Positions 12,184-23,190 are shown, counted from the first letter of the stretch. The stretch is DNA of 64,000 bases from Aristolochia californica (GCA_029961685.1 JARWKL010000006.1:15873276-15937275), one strand, 5' to 3'. Translations and numbers: made by a program. The notes: generated by a model from the sequence alone, not told the origin.

Positions 12184-14105
12184 ATGCATTGGCCAGACTA
12201 AGCATTTCAGCTGGCTTCTTCCCCTGGTTGGCGAGTTCTTTTCTTTCTAATTGTTTCTTATGAAGTTTTTGTTAGAAAATTAGTGATCGAGTTACATCAT
12301 CTTACATAAATATAAAAGATAGGCATATTAATTAAACGGCTGTATATTTTATATCCCATCGCCGGAAGAGTGCTCTCTCTTTTTAGCTTTCTTCCTAAAA
12401 AATTCTAAAATTGGCATATGATTGTTTTCCTTATCCTTCTCAATCTACTTTCTACATTTTTTTTTCCTGTCTTAACTTTTATCTTCTTGATAGCTTGTTT
12501 ATTTATTGAATAAGAATGACAACGAAAACTGAAAGTTAATAGTTTCAGGCACAGCCTGGCCGTCTGTTTGCGAAAAACCAGCTGATTCTTGCCCTTGGAA
12601 AGTAAATTTGTTGTATTCTTAACTGCAATAGAAGTCTGCATGGATTGCCATATTTTTTTCTCTGACCAGTACGGCTCAGGGAAGTAGTGCTGTTCAGACT
12701 CCAAACATGACGTTGTTGATCACTATTCTCATCAGATTACTTGTGTATTTTGATCACTTATTGCGAATTGCAGAGAGATTGGTCTTGTTTGTTTTAGCCG
12801 CGCATCATTTAAGGAAAATCTTAAATTTACCATACTGACCAGTTGATGTTTTGGTGAAGGAAAGAATAATTGGAAGTGGATTGAGGTGAGAGAGTGAGAT
12901 GGAGGCTGTGTGATGAGCCTCTCTGCAATGTGAACTCCTTGTGGAATTGCGGTTTAGTTTCTGAAAGAGTTATGACGTCAGTGATCGAAATTCCGACGGT
13001 GCTCGTGCACAAGACAAGCAGAAGGCGGGCGAAAAACCAGGAAAACCTTCCTGCAAGAAATCAAGGCTTCTGGATCAGATCCAGTTCAAAAACAAAATTC
13101 GGAAAACTGTGCTATCTCAGTCTTGGCTGAGAATGTGTTTGATGAAATCCAAAGAGAGAGTGTGAGGGAGAAGATCAAGGAAGGCTCTTTATGTAGCGAT
13201 TAATGGGGGGCGGTTGTTTGCTTCACTTAATTTCGATTCGGAGCAACAGATTTTCAGTGGCTTTCAAAGGGTACGTCACTTGCTGGGGATTTTCCCTCTG
13301 GCTGTTTCGCATGCCGGAAGGCTATGGACTGATCCCTCCCTTTTTGGGAAGGATAGAGATGGACCCACAATGGCTTCAGAGCAGACCCGTCTGGCCACAT
13401 AATGATGAGTTGAAGCGCCATTTCGATTCCGTTTATGTAGTTTCGACGGAGACTGATGCAATGGGGAATACCAACCATTGGTGGATGTGAACTTTACTAA
13501 GAAGCATTATAGGCCATGAGTAGAGGTTACTGAGACTCATATTTAACTTTTTAATCTGTCAAAAATGATTTCCCTATACTGATCTTCGCGTCGAGACAGC
13601 AGAGGCTTTTGTGTCACGCATCAGTGCGCTCCTTCTCCAATCTCACAGAAGATATGCTGAAGCAGACATTTCATATGAATAATCCTTGTTTCAAAGGAAC
13701 CAGCGCTGAGACAAACAAGAAGAGAGTCCAGCCTGTCCACTTTTTTTATGGGCCGAGACAACATATAGAAATAAGTGAAAACCCATATGAGACTGGTGCC
13801 ATAGAGAATGCTAACTGAAAAATAGCTTTCTGCAATTCCCTTCTTGTAACAGGCCCGCTTAAAAAAGTGTCTTAATGGATAAGTGTTTCCTAACAGGTCG
13901 GACATGGATTTTACCCATTAAGGTAACGGATGATCAGCCCAACCCATTACGATCATAGACAGGTAGGGTTTTTGACAAAGCTCTAGAGGAAGAAGACGGT
14001 TTTCTCTCAGTGTCCGTTTCACACCTTCCTCTCTTTCCCCTTGTTCCTCTCCAAAGTGGCAATCCTCAACCTCCTGAGATGTCTCGTGTTCAGGTTTTTC
14101 TTGTT
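12184..14105. other. Downstream flank of the trihelix gene
   Basis: The 3' untranslated region begins at 12184. An AT-rich stretch with AATATAAA-like motifs near 12300-12350 could hold the poly(A) site. Between about 12890 and 13490 the sequence is less AT-rich and has overlapping open stretches in several frames on the plus strand, none with a recognisable family. It could be a gene relic or chance. Nothing else is seen up to the Copia LTR at 14106. Confidence 0.5.
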
Positions 14106-14560
14106 TGTTGAGCATGTCCTTATTTTTTCTTGTCTGTTGAGCACGAGATGTCTTCCAGAAGAGAAAGTGAGGTTCACAGGAGTTTTAAAGATGTTTTTAG
14201 TTATATTAGTCTTCTATTTATATTGAGTTATTTACTTATGCAAGGACTCATATTTAAGTGTTAGGGTTTGGGAGTAATTGGGACAAGGGTACTTTAATTG
14301 TAATTGGACTTTACTACTTTTCTTTATCATAAATAGGGGTTTATGTACTCAGATAAAAAAAAGAAGAAGTTATTGAAAGTTTTCTCTTTTCCATAAATTC
14401 AACATGGTATCAGAGCAAGTTCTATGAGTTGACTCGGTCAACCCACAGAGATAATGTGATCATTTTCTGATCTATTATTTCTAGCCGTTTAGTTTCATAT
14501 CTATCTTTTTTCTCTCTTTTCCAAAAAAATTATATTATTTCTCCCTACGTTGTGTTTCTT
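14106..14560 (+). mobile_element. Truncated Copia element: 5' LTR, primer site and leader
   Basis: A perfect plus-strand primer site TGGTATCAGAGC (14405-14416) directly follows a segment ending TTCAACA (14398-14404). TGTTGA starting at 14106 or 14135 would give the matching inverted terminus, so the LTR is about 270-300 bp. About 150 bp of leader follow, then the element is lost. No gag or pol is present downstream. Confidence 0.7.
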
Positions 14561-14862
14561 GTCACGGACCCGATTTCGGAAGCTCTCGCTATTTAGCCAA
14601 CATCGGATGCTGCATGGATTACATTACTGCTATCGAACCGCTTCTCTTGCACCTTTGATACTCCGTGAGCGAATCACACGCTCGGGAGAGAACTGTGACA
14701 TCCTCCGTGTTCTCCACGCCGGATTGCCTCAGTAGGTGAAGAACTAAATTAACTAAAAACCGGCCCGGTCCTTGGGTGGGGGAGTTTGAATGGAAAAAAA
14801 AGGATGTAGGAGGTCTCTGGACTAAATTATGGTGCTTCTTGCTGTCTTCGGCTCTTTAAAAG

Positions 14863-15097
14863 ATGACAAAGGATTTGGATGATGGGGACATGGCTGCTCA
14901 GTTGGAGAAGCAATTCACTAGAGAAGTCACCCAGCCGTCTCATCTCCATTGATAAAGTTGGTTGCAACTTGCAAGAAACCACCTGTTTTCTGTATTATCA
15001 CAGAGTATCTTGCAGGAGGTTCCTTGTGGGCCTTCTTGCATAAGCTTGAGCAGAAGTCCCTCCCTTTAGATAAACTTACTACAATCTTGATAGGTTC
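14863..15097 (+). pseudogene. Fragment of an HT1/Raf-like protein kinase gene
   Basis: Two frames read as the N-lobe of a plant Raf-like kinase. From about 14890 the sequence reads AAQLEKQFTREVT, and after a frameshift with two stops (near 14938-14964) it continues KKPPVFCIITEYLAGGSL and LHKLEQKSLPLDKL. In the family this covers the alphaC helix and the hinge after the gatekeeper. The glycine loop, the catalytic HRDLK motif and the DFG motif are all absent. The fragment lies between a truncated Copia 5' end and the LTR of element N. It could be a relic of an old host gene or a piece carried by a retroelement. Confidence 0.72.
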
Positions 15098-15132
15098 TAT
15101 CCGATCAACAGATTAACTCAGATGAAAGCTTG

Positions 15133-15560
15133 TGTTGATTTCAGGATTCCATCAATTTAGCTCATGGAGAAAAAGGGAGAGAGACCCATTGGGAGAAAAC
15201 CAGAGGAAGAAGAGGTTATGGACTTGATTTTCTAACCCTCCCCCTGAAGCTCTATTTATAGATTAATGAAACTACTGTATTACAATAATACCCCTAAACT
15301 TAGGGTTTAGGGTTTTAACGTTGGAACTTTAGCTTAATTACAGCAATGCCATCTCTATGAGATGACCCTTTATTTACCACCTGCCATCATTGTATGTTGG
15401 CCTATGGGCCTTCTCCTTTATCTGTGGACTTTGAGCCCGTCTTCTATATCTCTTGGATGCATGGGTCTTCCTTGGTCTTATGGGTTTGGGCTCATCTTTT
15501 AACACACTTGGATATGTGGGCCTTCTTTGGTCATGTGGGCTTAGGCCATATCTTCTAACA
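15133..15560 (-). repeat. 3' LTR of element N
   Basis: It matches 34786-35222 along its length but is clearly diverged. It contains adjacent telomere-type TTTAGGG units (about 15292-15317). A tract of seven Cs on the plus strand (purines on the minus strand) abuts its start at 15561. A second purine tract followed by TGTTGGAATAT (minus strand, about 15648-15670) resembles a duplicate LTR start. Confidence 0.85.
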
Positions 15561-15720
15561 CCCCCCCTCAAGTTGGGGTGAAAGAACAACATGAACTCCC
15601 AACTTGTTGCAAATGATGTATAATTTTTTTTGGTATAAAATGGCACATATTCCAACACTCCTCCTCACTTTGGTGTTCTTGTTCATGAGGCTCAATTGGC
15701 ATAATATTAGTGAGAGTAAA

Positions 15721-16133
15721 TGTTAGGATCCTCACGAGCCATGGATCTTGTCACCCTCCTCTCTTCTCTTCCTTCCATTACCTTGCTTAATGTTGAGATG
15801 GAATGAGGGGTTGAAGGGAATTGATTTTCGGAAAGGAGAATTGGGGGAAAAACAGAAGAGAGCTTGAAGGAGCTCTTGACCTGTTTATCTAAATTACGTT
15901 AACTAAAGTGAACTCAATTCATAATCTTCATTACCCTAGCCGTCCCCTTAAATAGGGTGGAGGACGTCCAAAACCCTAAAGACCTCTTGGGTCAATGGTT
16001 CAAACCAATAAATGCTAAACCAACCCAAACCAAAGACAAAACCAAACCAAGAAACAATTACATGGAAATTGAAAAACACATTCATTAATTCCTATGCCTG
16101 TTGGTAACTCGTGATGCTATAGAGTCCATAACA
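15721..16133 (-). repeat. 3' LTR of Gypsy-A
   Basis: 413 bp, starting TGTTATGG and ending CCTAACA on the minus strand. The last codons of pol lie inside its first 49 bases (stop at 16085-16087). Confidence 0.93.
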
Positions 16134-18053
16134 TCACCCCCCTCCTGGAGAAAGAGCTTGTCCTCAAGCTTGAAGGAAGGATATAAAAGTCGAAATGCTG
16201 ATAACGGCTCCCATGTGGTGTCACTGGGATCGGCATCCGCCCAGTGGACTAGAATTTCCCAATCCCCTTGAATGTGGCGTGCTTGTATTACCTGAGCTGG
16301 AAGAGAAAGGACTCTGCCCTCATGTAGTGGCGGCAGTGGAGTGTGCAGTAGGGGCGAGTCACCCTGGAAGGGCTTCAATTGGGAGACGTGAAATACATTG
16401 TGGATCTTTGCTTCCGGTGGTAGCTGCAAGCGGTATGCCACGGGCCCAATTTGGTCCAATATCGGAAATGGACCATAATATTTTGGTGACAACTTATGGC
16501 GCTTGGCTGCAGTCAGGGACAGCTGGCGGTAGTGTTGAAGCTTTAACCACACATAATCTCCAGGGCAATAAGATGCCTCCCGGTGCTTCTTATCATAAAA
16601 GCGTTTCATAGAGTGTTGGGCCGCCTGCAGATGTGTACGTACCTCAGTGAGCATAGCATCTCGTTCAGCTAATGCTTGGTCCAAAGTGACGACTTTGGAT
16701 GCCCCCGGTTCATATGGTAACAAACGAGGTGGATCTCTACCATAAACTACCCTGAAAGGAGTAGTACCCAGTGCTGTGTGGTAAGATGTGTTATAACAAA
16801 ATTCTGCCCATGAAAGCCATTTCACCCATCTTCTAGGTGCGTCTCCCACAAAACAACAAAGATACATTTCAATCGTGCGGTGGAAACCTCTGTTTGGCCG
16901 TTCGTTTGTGGATGATAGGCAGACGAAAATGCCAATTGGGTGCCCTGTAATTTGAATAATTCCTTCCAAAAGAGACTGGTAAAAATGGCATCCCTGTCAC
17001 TGATAATGGATGAGGGAATTCCATGTAATCGGACAATGTTGTCCATAAATAATTGAGCGACCTGAGCAGCAGTATATGGATGCGCCAAAGCAAGGAAGTG
17101 CCCGTATTTTGAAAACCGATCAACGACGACGAATATCACCGATTTACCTGATGAAATGGGAAGACCAGCAATGAAGTCCATGGAAATATCAGACCATATT
17201 TGAGATGGTAGTTGCAGAGGTTGCAGTAGGCCGGCTGGACTTAAAGATTCGGCCTTGTTTCTTTGACAAATCTGACAGGCAGCTACATAATCAGCAATTG
17301 TGCTCTTCATGCCCTTCGAGTAAAAGTCCCGACTGATTCGGAAATATGTTTTCTGTCGACCATCATGTGTGCTATCATGGATAGAGGACAGGATGGTGTG
17401 AAGAAGTGGGGATGTATTATGCAAAAAGATCCTGTTTTTGTAGAGAATGAGACGATCCTGAATTGTCCAATGAGGAGCAGCTATCCCCTATTGAATATCC
17501 TGATATAATGACATGAGATCTGGATATTATTTACTTCCTCACGAATAGAATCTAATAGCAGTGCACGTGGGTGACTGATAGCATAAATTTGAGTGGCGGA
17601 AATATCCCGACGTGATAAGGCATCAACCCCCAAATTCGAATTACCTGGCTTAAAATGAACCGTAAAATCGAAGCCCATGAGTTTAGTTAACCAATGCTGC
17701 TGTGGGGATGTGGTGAGGCGCTGTTCAAGAAGATACTTGAGGCTGCAATGATCTGTACGAATGAGAAACGGTCTTCCCCAAAGATAAGGTCGCCAATGTT
17801 GGACAGCCTTGGCTAACCCAATCAATTCCCTCTCATATGCAGCTAACTTATGGTGGTGTTGTCCCAACTGACGGCTGAAATAAGCAATGGGGTGTCCCAA
17901 TTGTTGTAACACTGCCCCTATACCTCCCCCGGAGGCATCACATTCCACCACAAATTCTGCCTCAAAATCTGGTAATTGTAGGACTGGCGCTGAGGCTAAG
18001 GCCTCCTTTAACAAGTTAAAGGCCTGTTCTGCTGAAGAAGACCTAGAAGGCAT
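16085..18053 (-). pseudogene. Gypsy-A RNase H, integrase and chromodomain region (frameshifted)
   Basis: RNase H shows ECDASGGGIGAVL, AYERELIGLAKAVQHWRPYL and IRTDHCSLKYLLEQRL (about 17980-17700). The integrase shows ICQRNKAES, the catalytic aspartate region DISMDFIAGLP, the SDRDAIFTS segment and HPQTNGQTE (about 17270-16870). The tail has GDYVWLKLQHYRQLSL and a chromodomain-like WEILVHWADADPSDTTWEP (about 16200-16250), which in chromoviruses is thought to guide insertion toward heterochromatin. Frames break at an A-run near 18053-18060, between 17481 and 17424, and near 16870. The final segment reads through the purine tract into the 3' LTR. Confidence 0.9.
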
Positions 18054-20580
18054 TTTTTTTTAGCAGGTTGTTGAGTGGTGCTGCTATCTGGCCATAAGAT
18101 TGGATAAATTTTCTATAATATCCCGCTAAGCCCAAAAATCCCTTTAATGCTATAGTGGAGGTGGGAACCGGCCAATCTGTAACTGCATGTATCTTGCTCT
18201 GGTCAACTTTCACGCCCACAACTGATATGACGTGGCCCAAATATGCCACCTCAGATGTACCCATAAAACATTTCGATTTATTCAAAACCAAATGATGAGA
18301 GCGTAGAATGGTAAATACCTGGTGGAGGTGGTGGAGATGTTCTTCCCAATTTTTGCTGTAGACCAGAATGTCATAAAAAAAGACTAACACATAGTGGCGC
18401 AGAAGTGATGAAAAGACCTCATTCATGAGGGCCTGAAAGGTGGATGGTGCATTGGAGAGACCGAAGGGCATGACGAGGAACTCGAAATGATCGTGATGTG
18501 TGTGGAAGGCAGTCTTCTCCACATCCGCCTGGTGAACTCGTATTTGATGATAGCCCGATTTCAAATCTAATTTGGTAAAAAATGTAGCACCATGTAACTC
18601 ATCCAGCAACTCGTCCACGACTGGAATGGGTAACTTGTCCTTAACTCTGTGCAAGTTGAGTTGCCGATAGTCGACACAAAATCTCCAAGATTTATCTTTT
18701 TTACGTACAAGTAACACTGGTGAGGAGAAAGGAGATCGACTGGGCTGGATCACACCCTGAGCTAGCATATGCACGCACTGTCGTTCTATTTCATCTTTCT
18801 GGATATGCGGGTAACGATAAGGCTGCACCACTACTGGATCAGTTCCCAACTTTAAACGAATGCGGTGATCGCAATGACGCACTGGTGGTAGACCTGTAGG
18901 GTCATTAAATAAATCCGAAAATGCTGTAAGTAAAGGAGCTAACTGATCATCACCTGTGTGTTGAATATGCAAAGTGTGAAGTGCGTTAGGGACCTGTGCC
19001 ACAATGCCTTGTAATGTAATCTGGCCCTGTGGTGCTGAAAATGTCATAGTCCGAGCCTGAAAGTCCCATAATATCGGTCCTAATAACTGGAGCCATTTGA
19101 CCCCGAGCACCAAATCAAATCCAGCCAATTGAATGACTAGTAAATCTGCCTGAAAGGAATGCCCCTCAATGGTGAAAGGGGTGTTAGCACATAACCCCAC
19201 GCTAGCAATTTTGGCCCCATTGGCCACTGAAACTGAGAGTCCCCTTTGTTGTTGAATTTCCAATCCCAATTGTTGCGCGGCTGGTTCACTGATAAAATTA
19301 TGTGTGCTGCCCGAATCAACTAAAGCAAGTAGCATGAGATGATGTAACCTAGCCTTTACTTGCATGGTATTAGAACTACGCAGGCCATGCATGGCATGGA
19401 GGGAGAGCTCTGCTTCCTGTTGTACCTCTTCAACAATTTCATTTTCATGAAGCTCTTCTGAATCTTCTTCCAACAATTCAATACTAAATAAACGTTTACA
19501 GGTATGTCCAGGCAGGAATTGTTCGTCACAATTAAAACATAGGCCCTTTGCCTTTCGAGCGTCCATTTCCTGTTTAGTCAAAAATTTACGTGGCATAGAG
19601 TGTGGAGGCACACTAGTAGCCTGATCTGCTCGGTTAGGGGCAGAGGACCCAAAACGTGGACCAGATGCAGTACCCTGTATTCTGTTTTGCCAAAATGGTT
19701 TTCTTTGTAAAGATTCTTTTAGAACTCTCTGTTTGTGCTCCACAGCCCTGGCATAATTCATTGCTGAGTCCAAATTTGTCGGACCCAGTAATTCCACTTC
19801 CAATCTGACTGCCTCTGTCAATCCAGCATTAAAAATCTGAACATGTAGGTGAGGAGGAACAAATTCACTAGCTCTGGCCAACCTTTCTTGGAACGTTTTT
19901 TGGTAAACTTCTAAGGTGCTGGTCTGTTTGTAGTTGATCAATTCTCCCACTGGGTTGCTGCTAGCTAGAGGTCCGAACCTCAACTAGCAAGCATGTTTAA
20001 AGTGCAGCCAATCCTGAATGGAATGGACATTTCGGTAGTGATGGAAGCACATGAGCTCTTCATTGAGCATGTGGTAGGCGGCCAAAGTAACCTTGTCCAT
20101 TTCCACCGTTTGTTGATGATAAAAGAATTGTTCACATTTCGTGAACCACAATAAAGGATCTTTAGAGCCATCATATGTAGGAAAGTTAAGTTTAAAGTAC
20201 CTGGGAACCGTTGATGGTGCTTGTGCGTGAGTGATCATTGAACCCATTGGTTGGAGTAGGGGTGGATTTGGTGGTGGCGTGAATTGTTGGTGGGGAACTG
20301 GTTGTGGTTGAAAATTGGTTGCTGGTGGTGGCGTTGGTGCTTGAAGTGCAGCAAGTTGTCGGAGGATGGATTGTAGAAATGATTCCAGACTTTGTAAGGT
20401 AGTATTGATGTGAGAAATTTTAGTACCTTGAAGAGTGGATCGTTGTTGAAGTTCTGAAAGGACTTGACGTATGTCCTCTGGAGAAGAGGAATCACCGAGG
20501 GTGGACCTGTCTGATACCACGTTGTTAGGATCCTCACGAGCCATGGATCTTGTTACCCTCCTCTCTTCTCTTCCTTCCAT
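18043..20580 (-). pseudogene. Gypsy-A gag, protease and reverse transcriptase (one in-frame stop)
   Basis: The frame starts at 20580, inside the 5' LTR (MEGREERRVTRSMARE), passes through the primer site and stays open to 18043. The only interruption is a single stop at 19984-19986. Gag carries the knuckle CFNCDEQFLPGHTC. The protease has ALVDSGSTHNFIS (about 19290-19330). The reverse transcriptase has FSSPVLLVRKKDKSWRFCVD, LDLKSGYHQIRV and [18 protein letters not shown]. At the catalytic site the sequence is FFYDILVYS instead of FFDDILVYS, so the first metal-binding aspartate is lost and this copy should be enzymatically dead. Confidence 0.92.
20506..20519 (-). other. Primer-binding site of Gypsy-A, within the gag frame
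   Basis: The minus strand reads TGGTATCAGACAGG, three bases after the LTR end. The first ten bases match the initiator tRNA-Met complement. The same bases encode VSDR of gag. Confidence 0.85.
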
Positions 20581-20934
20581 TACCTTGCTTGACGTTGAGA
20601 TGGAATGAGGGGTTGAAGGGAATTGATTTTCGGAAAGGAGAATTGGGGAAAAAATGGAAGAGAGCTTGAAGGAGCTCTTGACCTGTTTATCTAAATTACG
20701 TTAACTAAAGTGAACTCAATTCATAATCTTCATTACCCTAGCCGTCCCCTTAAATAGGGTGGAGGACGTCCAAAACCCTAAAGACCTCTTGGGTCCATGG
20801 TTCAAACCAATAAATGCTAAACCAACCCAAACCAAAGACAAACCAAACCAAGAAACAATTACATGGAAATTGAAAAACACATTCATTAATTCCTACGTCT
20901 GTTGGTAACTCGTGATACTATAGAGTCCATAACA
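20523..20934 (-). repeat. 5' LTR of Gypsy-A
   Basis: 412 bp and nearly identical to 15721-16133. The gag ATG lies 58 nt from its inner end. Confidence 0.93.
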
Positions 20935-20939
20935 GTAAA

Positions 20940-22595
20940 TCACTCCTAGCTGCTAAGACATTGCTCCATACTCCAGTCTTAACTCATGCTGGATCTAAGG
21001 CACACTATGTCATCTGTAGCTAGTGTGTCTATCAGCATTGCTTTGAAGTGTCCACCTCCACCACCGTGTTCCTCCACAGGACAACGACTCTCAAGTAGTA
21101 GAGTAATATATGACATTAATGGGGGGGAGAAGTAATATAAATATAATAATAAGTTCCTCCATCATGGTGTCCCAACCTTTGACATTTGATATTTTTGACG
21201 GGGTATTAAGTTCCTCCATCATGGAATCCCAACCATTGGCATTTGATATTTTTTACGGGAGTATTAAGTTCCTCTGTCATGAAATCCCAACCACAAATAT
21301 TTTTGACGGGTATTAAGTTCCTCCATCATGGAATCCCAATCGCAAATATTTTTGATATTTTTGACAGGGTATTAAGTTCTTCTGTCATGGAATCCCAACC
21401 GCAAATATTTTTGACGGGGACAAATAAATAATGGTACGAGGCCACCTCTTCTTCAATAATAATGTCTCATCTAAAGAGACACAATAACAATAGCTAAAAT
21501 GGGCTTGGCCCATATAACACAAACCAAAATAATCCTTGTAAAATTGACCCATGAAATAATCTAATGCACATATCTGTATTAAATAATATGCTGACCAATG
21601 AATAATTTGTCAATTCTTCAAAATAATAATCCAGCCAAAGAAAAATTTACCAAGTCGAGCCGAGTCAATTTGTAGACCAATATATCCAAGTCACGACACA
21701 AATATGTATAAGCTTTGGTCTAGACATGTATACCGAAGCAAAAAATAGGTCCAAGTTGGTCTAGAAGGGCAGCCTAGGGTTGCTGGGTTGTTGGGTTGAC
21801 CCGAACCGGTCTGGGTTGGGTTGGAACATGCGCTAAACCGACACAATGAAATTTTCCTAACTTAGAAAATCTAAATAAAGCAATAGTACCTTCTTCCTCT
21901 CCGATGCCAAAGGACTCTTGGTGGAAACAGAGCTCAGAAGGCAACTTTCAGAACAACAAGATTTTGAATAGATAGGACTTTTCAAAAAAACTTCACTCCA
22001 GAAGAAACCTTCCAGAAATATCATATAGAAAATCATATAGAAACCTTCCAAGCCAGAGACTGCCAATTCTGATATCTTCGGAAGTAGAAAAAAAAATGCT
22101 AGTAGCAGCAGCAAAACAGATATGGAAACCAGAGGAGTTTCAGAAATCTGCTATTAAATCTGGCTACAGTATCATCTTCTTTGCATACAACAACAAACAG
22201 AGAGCATAGCTGGCGCTTGGGAAGCTTGACAATGCCAACATAGTGCTGTCAATGAAGGAGAAGGCAGACAAAGAAGAAGCTAGCTGATTACTGTGAGCCA
22301 ACAGACAGAGAGGAATCAGAGAATTTTCTAGAGCAAGACTGCTATCGTAGAGTATTTTTGGCAAGATTGAAGACGATGCTAGCACAGACCGTCAAAGAGC
22401 AGCAATAACTTAGTTGGTTCGGAATGAACAACTCTACTAAGCAGAGCAGGGATCTAACAGAGTGACTCAAAAATATTTTTCTGGATTGAGTGGACCAGAG
22501 ATTAAGCCAGATCAGTATAATGGTAGTAAGCCAGATCAATATCAGTATAAATTTCGCAAAGAATAATAGCAATAATATCTTCAGTGATCTCCCGA
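20940..22595 (-). other. Interior of element N, non-coding
   Basis: This is the middle piece of element N between Gypsy-A and Copia-2. It holds a tandem array (21151-21420) and otherwise plain AT-rich sequence. No gag, protease, integrase or polymerase motif is seen in any frame. It ends with the CCCGA target copy (22591-22595) of Copia-2. Confidence 0.7.
21151..21420. repeat. Tandem repeat, five units of about 48-59 bp
   Basis: Units begin AAGTTCCTCC (or variants) at 21151, 21208, 21266, 21314 and 21373. Each carries ATCATGGAATCCCAACC-like and ATATTTTTGACGG-like blocks. Units differ by small substitutions and length changes. Confidence 0.9.
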
Positions 22596-23178
22596 TGTTA
22601 CAATGTGGGACCCATCATGAGGACGTTGGACACCAAGAAGAGTCCTCACCCAATCAAGCACGAATTAAGGAATTAAGAAGCACAAGCTGAAATGAGTTAG
22701 AAGACTTGAAGATCAAGTGGAATCCACAAATATCTCACGAGTTGGCAACCTTATCAAGATGAGCTGGAAGATCATGAGGGACCCATAAGGATAAGGCCAC
22801 GAGCTGGCATCCTCCCTTATATTCACGTGAATGAAGAAAGAGTTCTAGTTCAACTCATATTAGTCTTCTAGTAGATTGGTTTGAATAAAATTATCTTAGA
22901 GAGTTAGAGTTGGAATGTAGTTAGGATTGAAAGGCTAATTGTATAAGGACTCTACCTCTTCATCTACTATGAATAGAGGTGTTTTAATTCAGAATTAATG
23001 AACTTACACATTTCCTTCTTGAGTTAATCTCTCTCTCTCTCTCTCTTTGCTTGGCTCCACCTCTCTTTTCTCTTGTATTTTTTCTTCTCTCTACCTGAGA
23101 GCTCTTCTTCCCTTTTCTTCTTTTTTCTTTCTTCTTTCTCTTGCTCAGAATTATGGAAAAGACATTCTAAATTCAATA
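22596..23178 (+). repeat. 5' LTR of Copia-2
   Basis: About 583 bp. It contains a CT microsatellite (about 23030-23047) and pyrimidine-rich tracts, also present in the 3' copy near 34058-34075. Confidence 0.9.
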
Positions 23179-23190
23179 TGATTTCATAGC

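Larger units (their letters stand above)
15721..20934 (-). mobile_element. Gypsy-A: Ty3/gypsy chromovirus-type retrotransposon inside element N
   Basis: LTRs are at 15721-16133 and 20523-20934, with the perfect 5-bp TSD GTAAA (15716-15720 and 20935-20939). The primer site TGGTATCAGACAGG lies at 20506-20519 (minus strand) and the purine tract at 16134-16150. The polyprotein order is gag, protease, reverse transcriptase, RNase H, integrase, then a chromodomain-like C-terminus. I counted roughly ten differences between the two LTRs, so this is a fairly recent insertion. It carries one stop in gag and a few frameshifts. Confidence 0.94.

Noticed and set aside
14550..14735. 61-residue plus-strand ORF between the Copia remnant and the kinase fragment
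   Set aside because: No resemblance to gag or to the kinase N-terminus; probably chance.
21151..21420. CRISPR-like repeat array
   Set aside because: Units are directly adjacent, diverged tandem copies without unique spacers, in plant nuclear DNA inside a retroelement.
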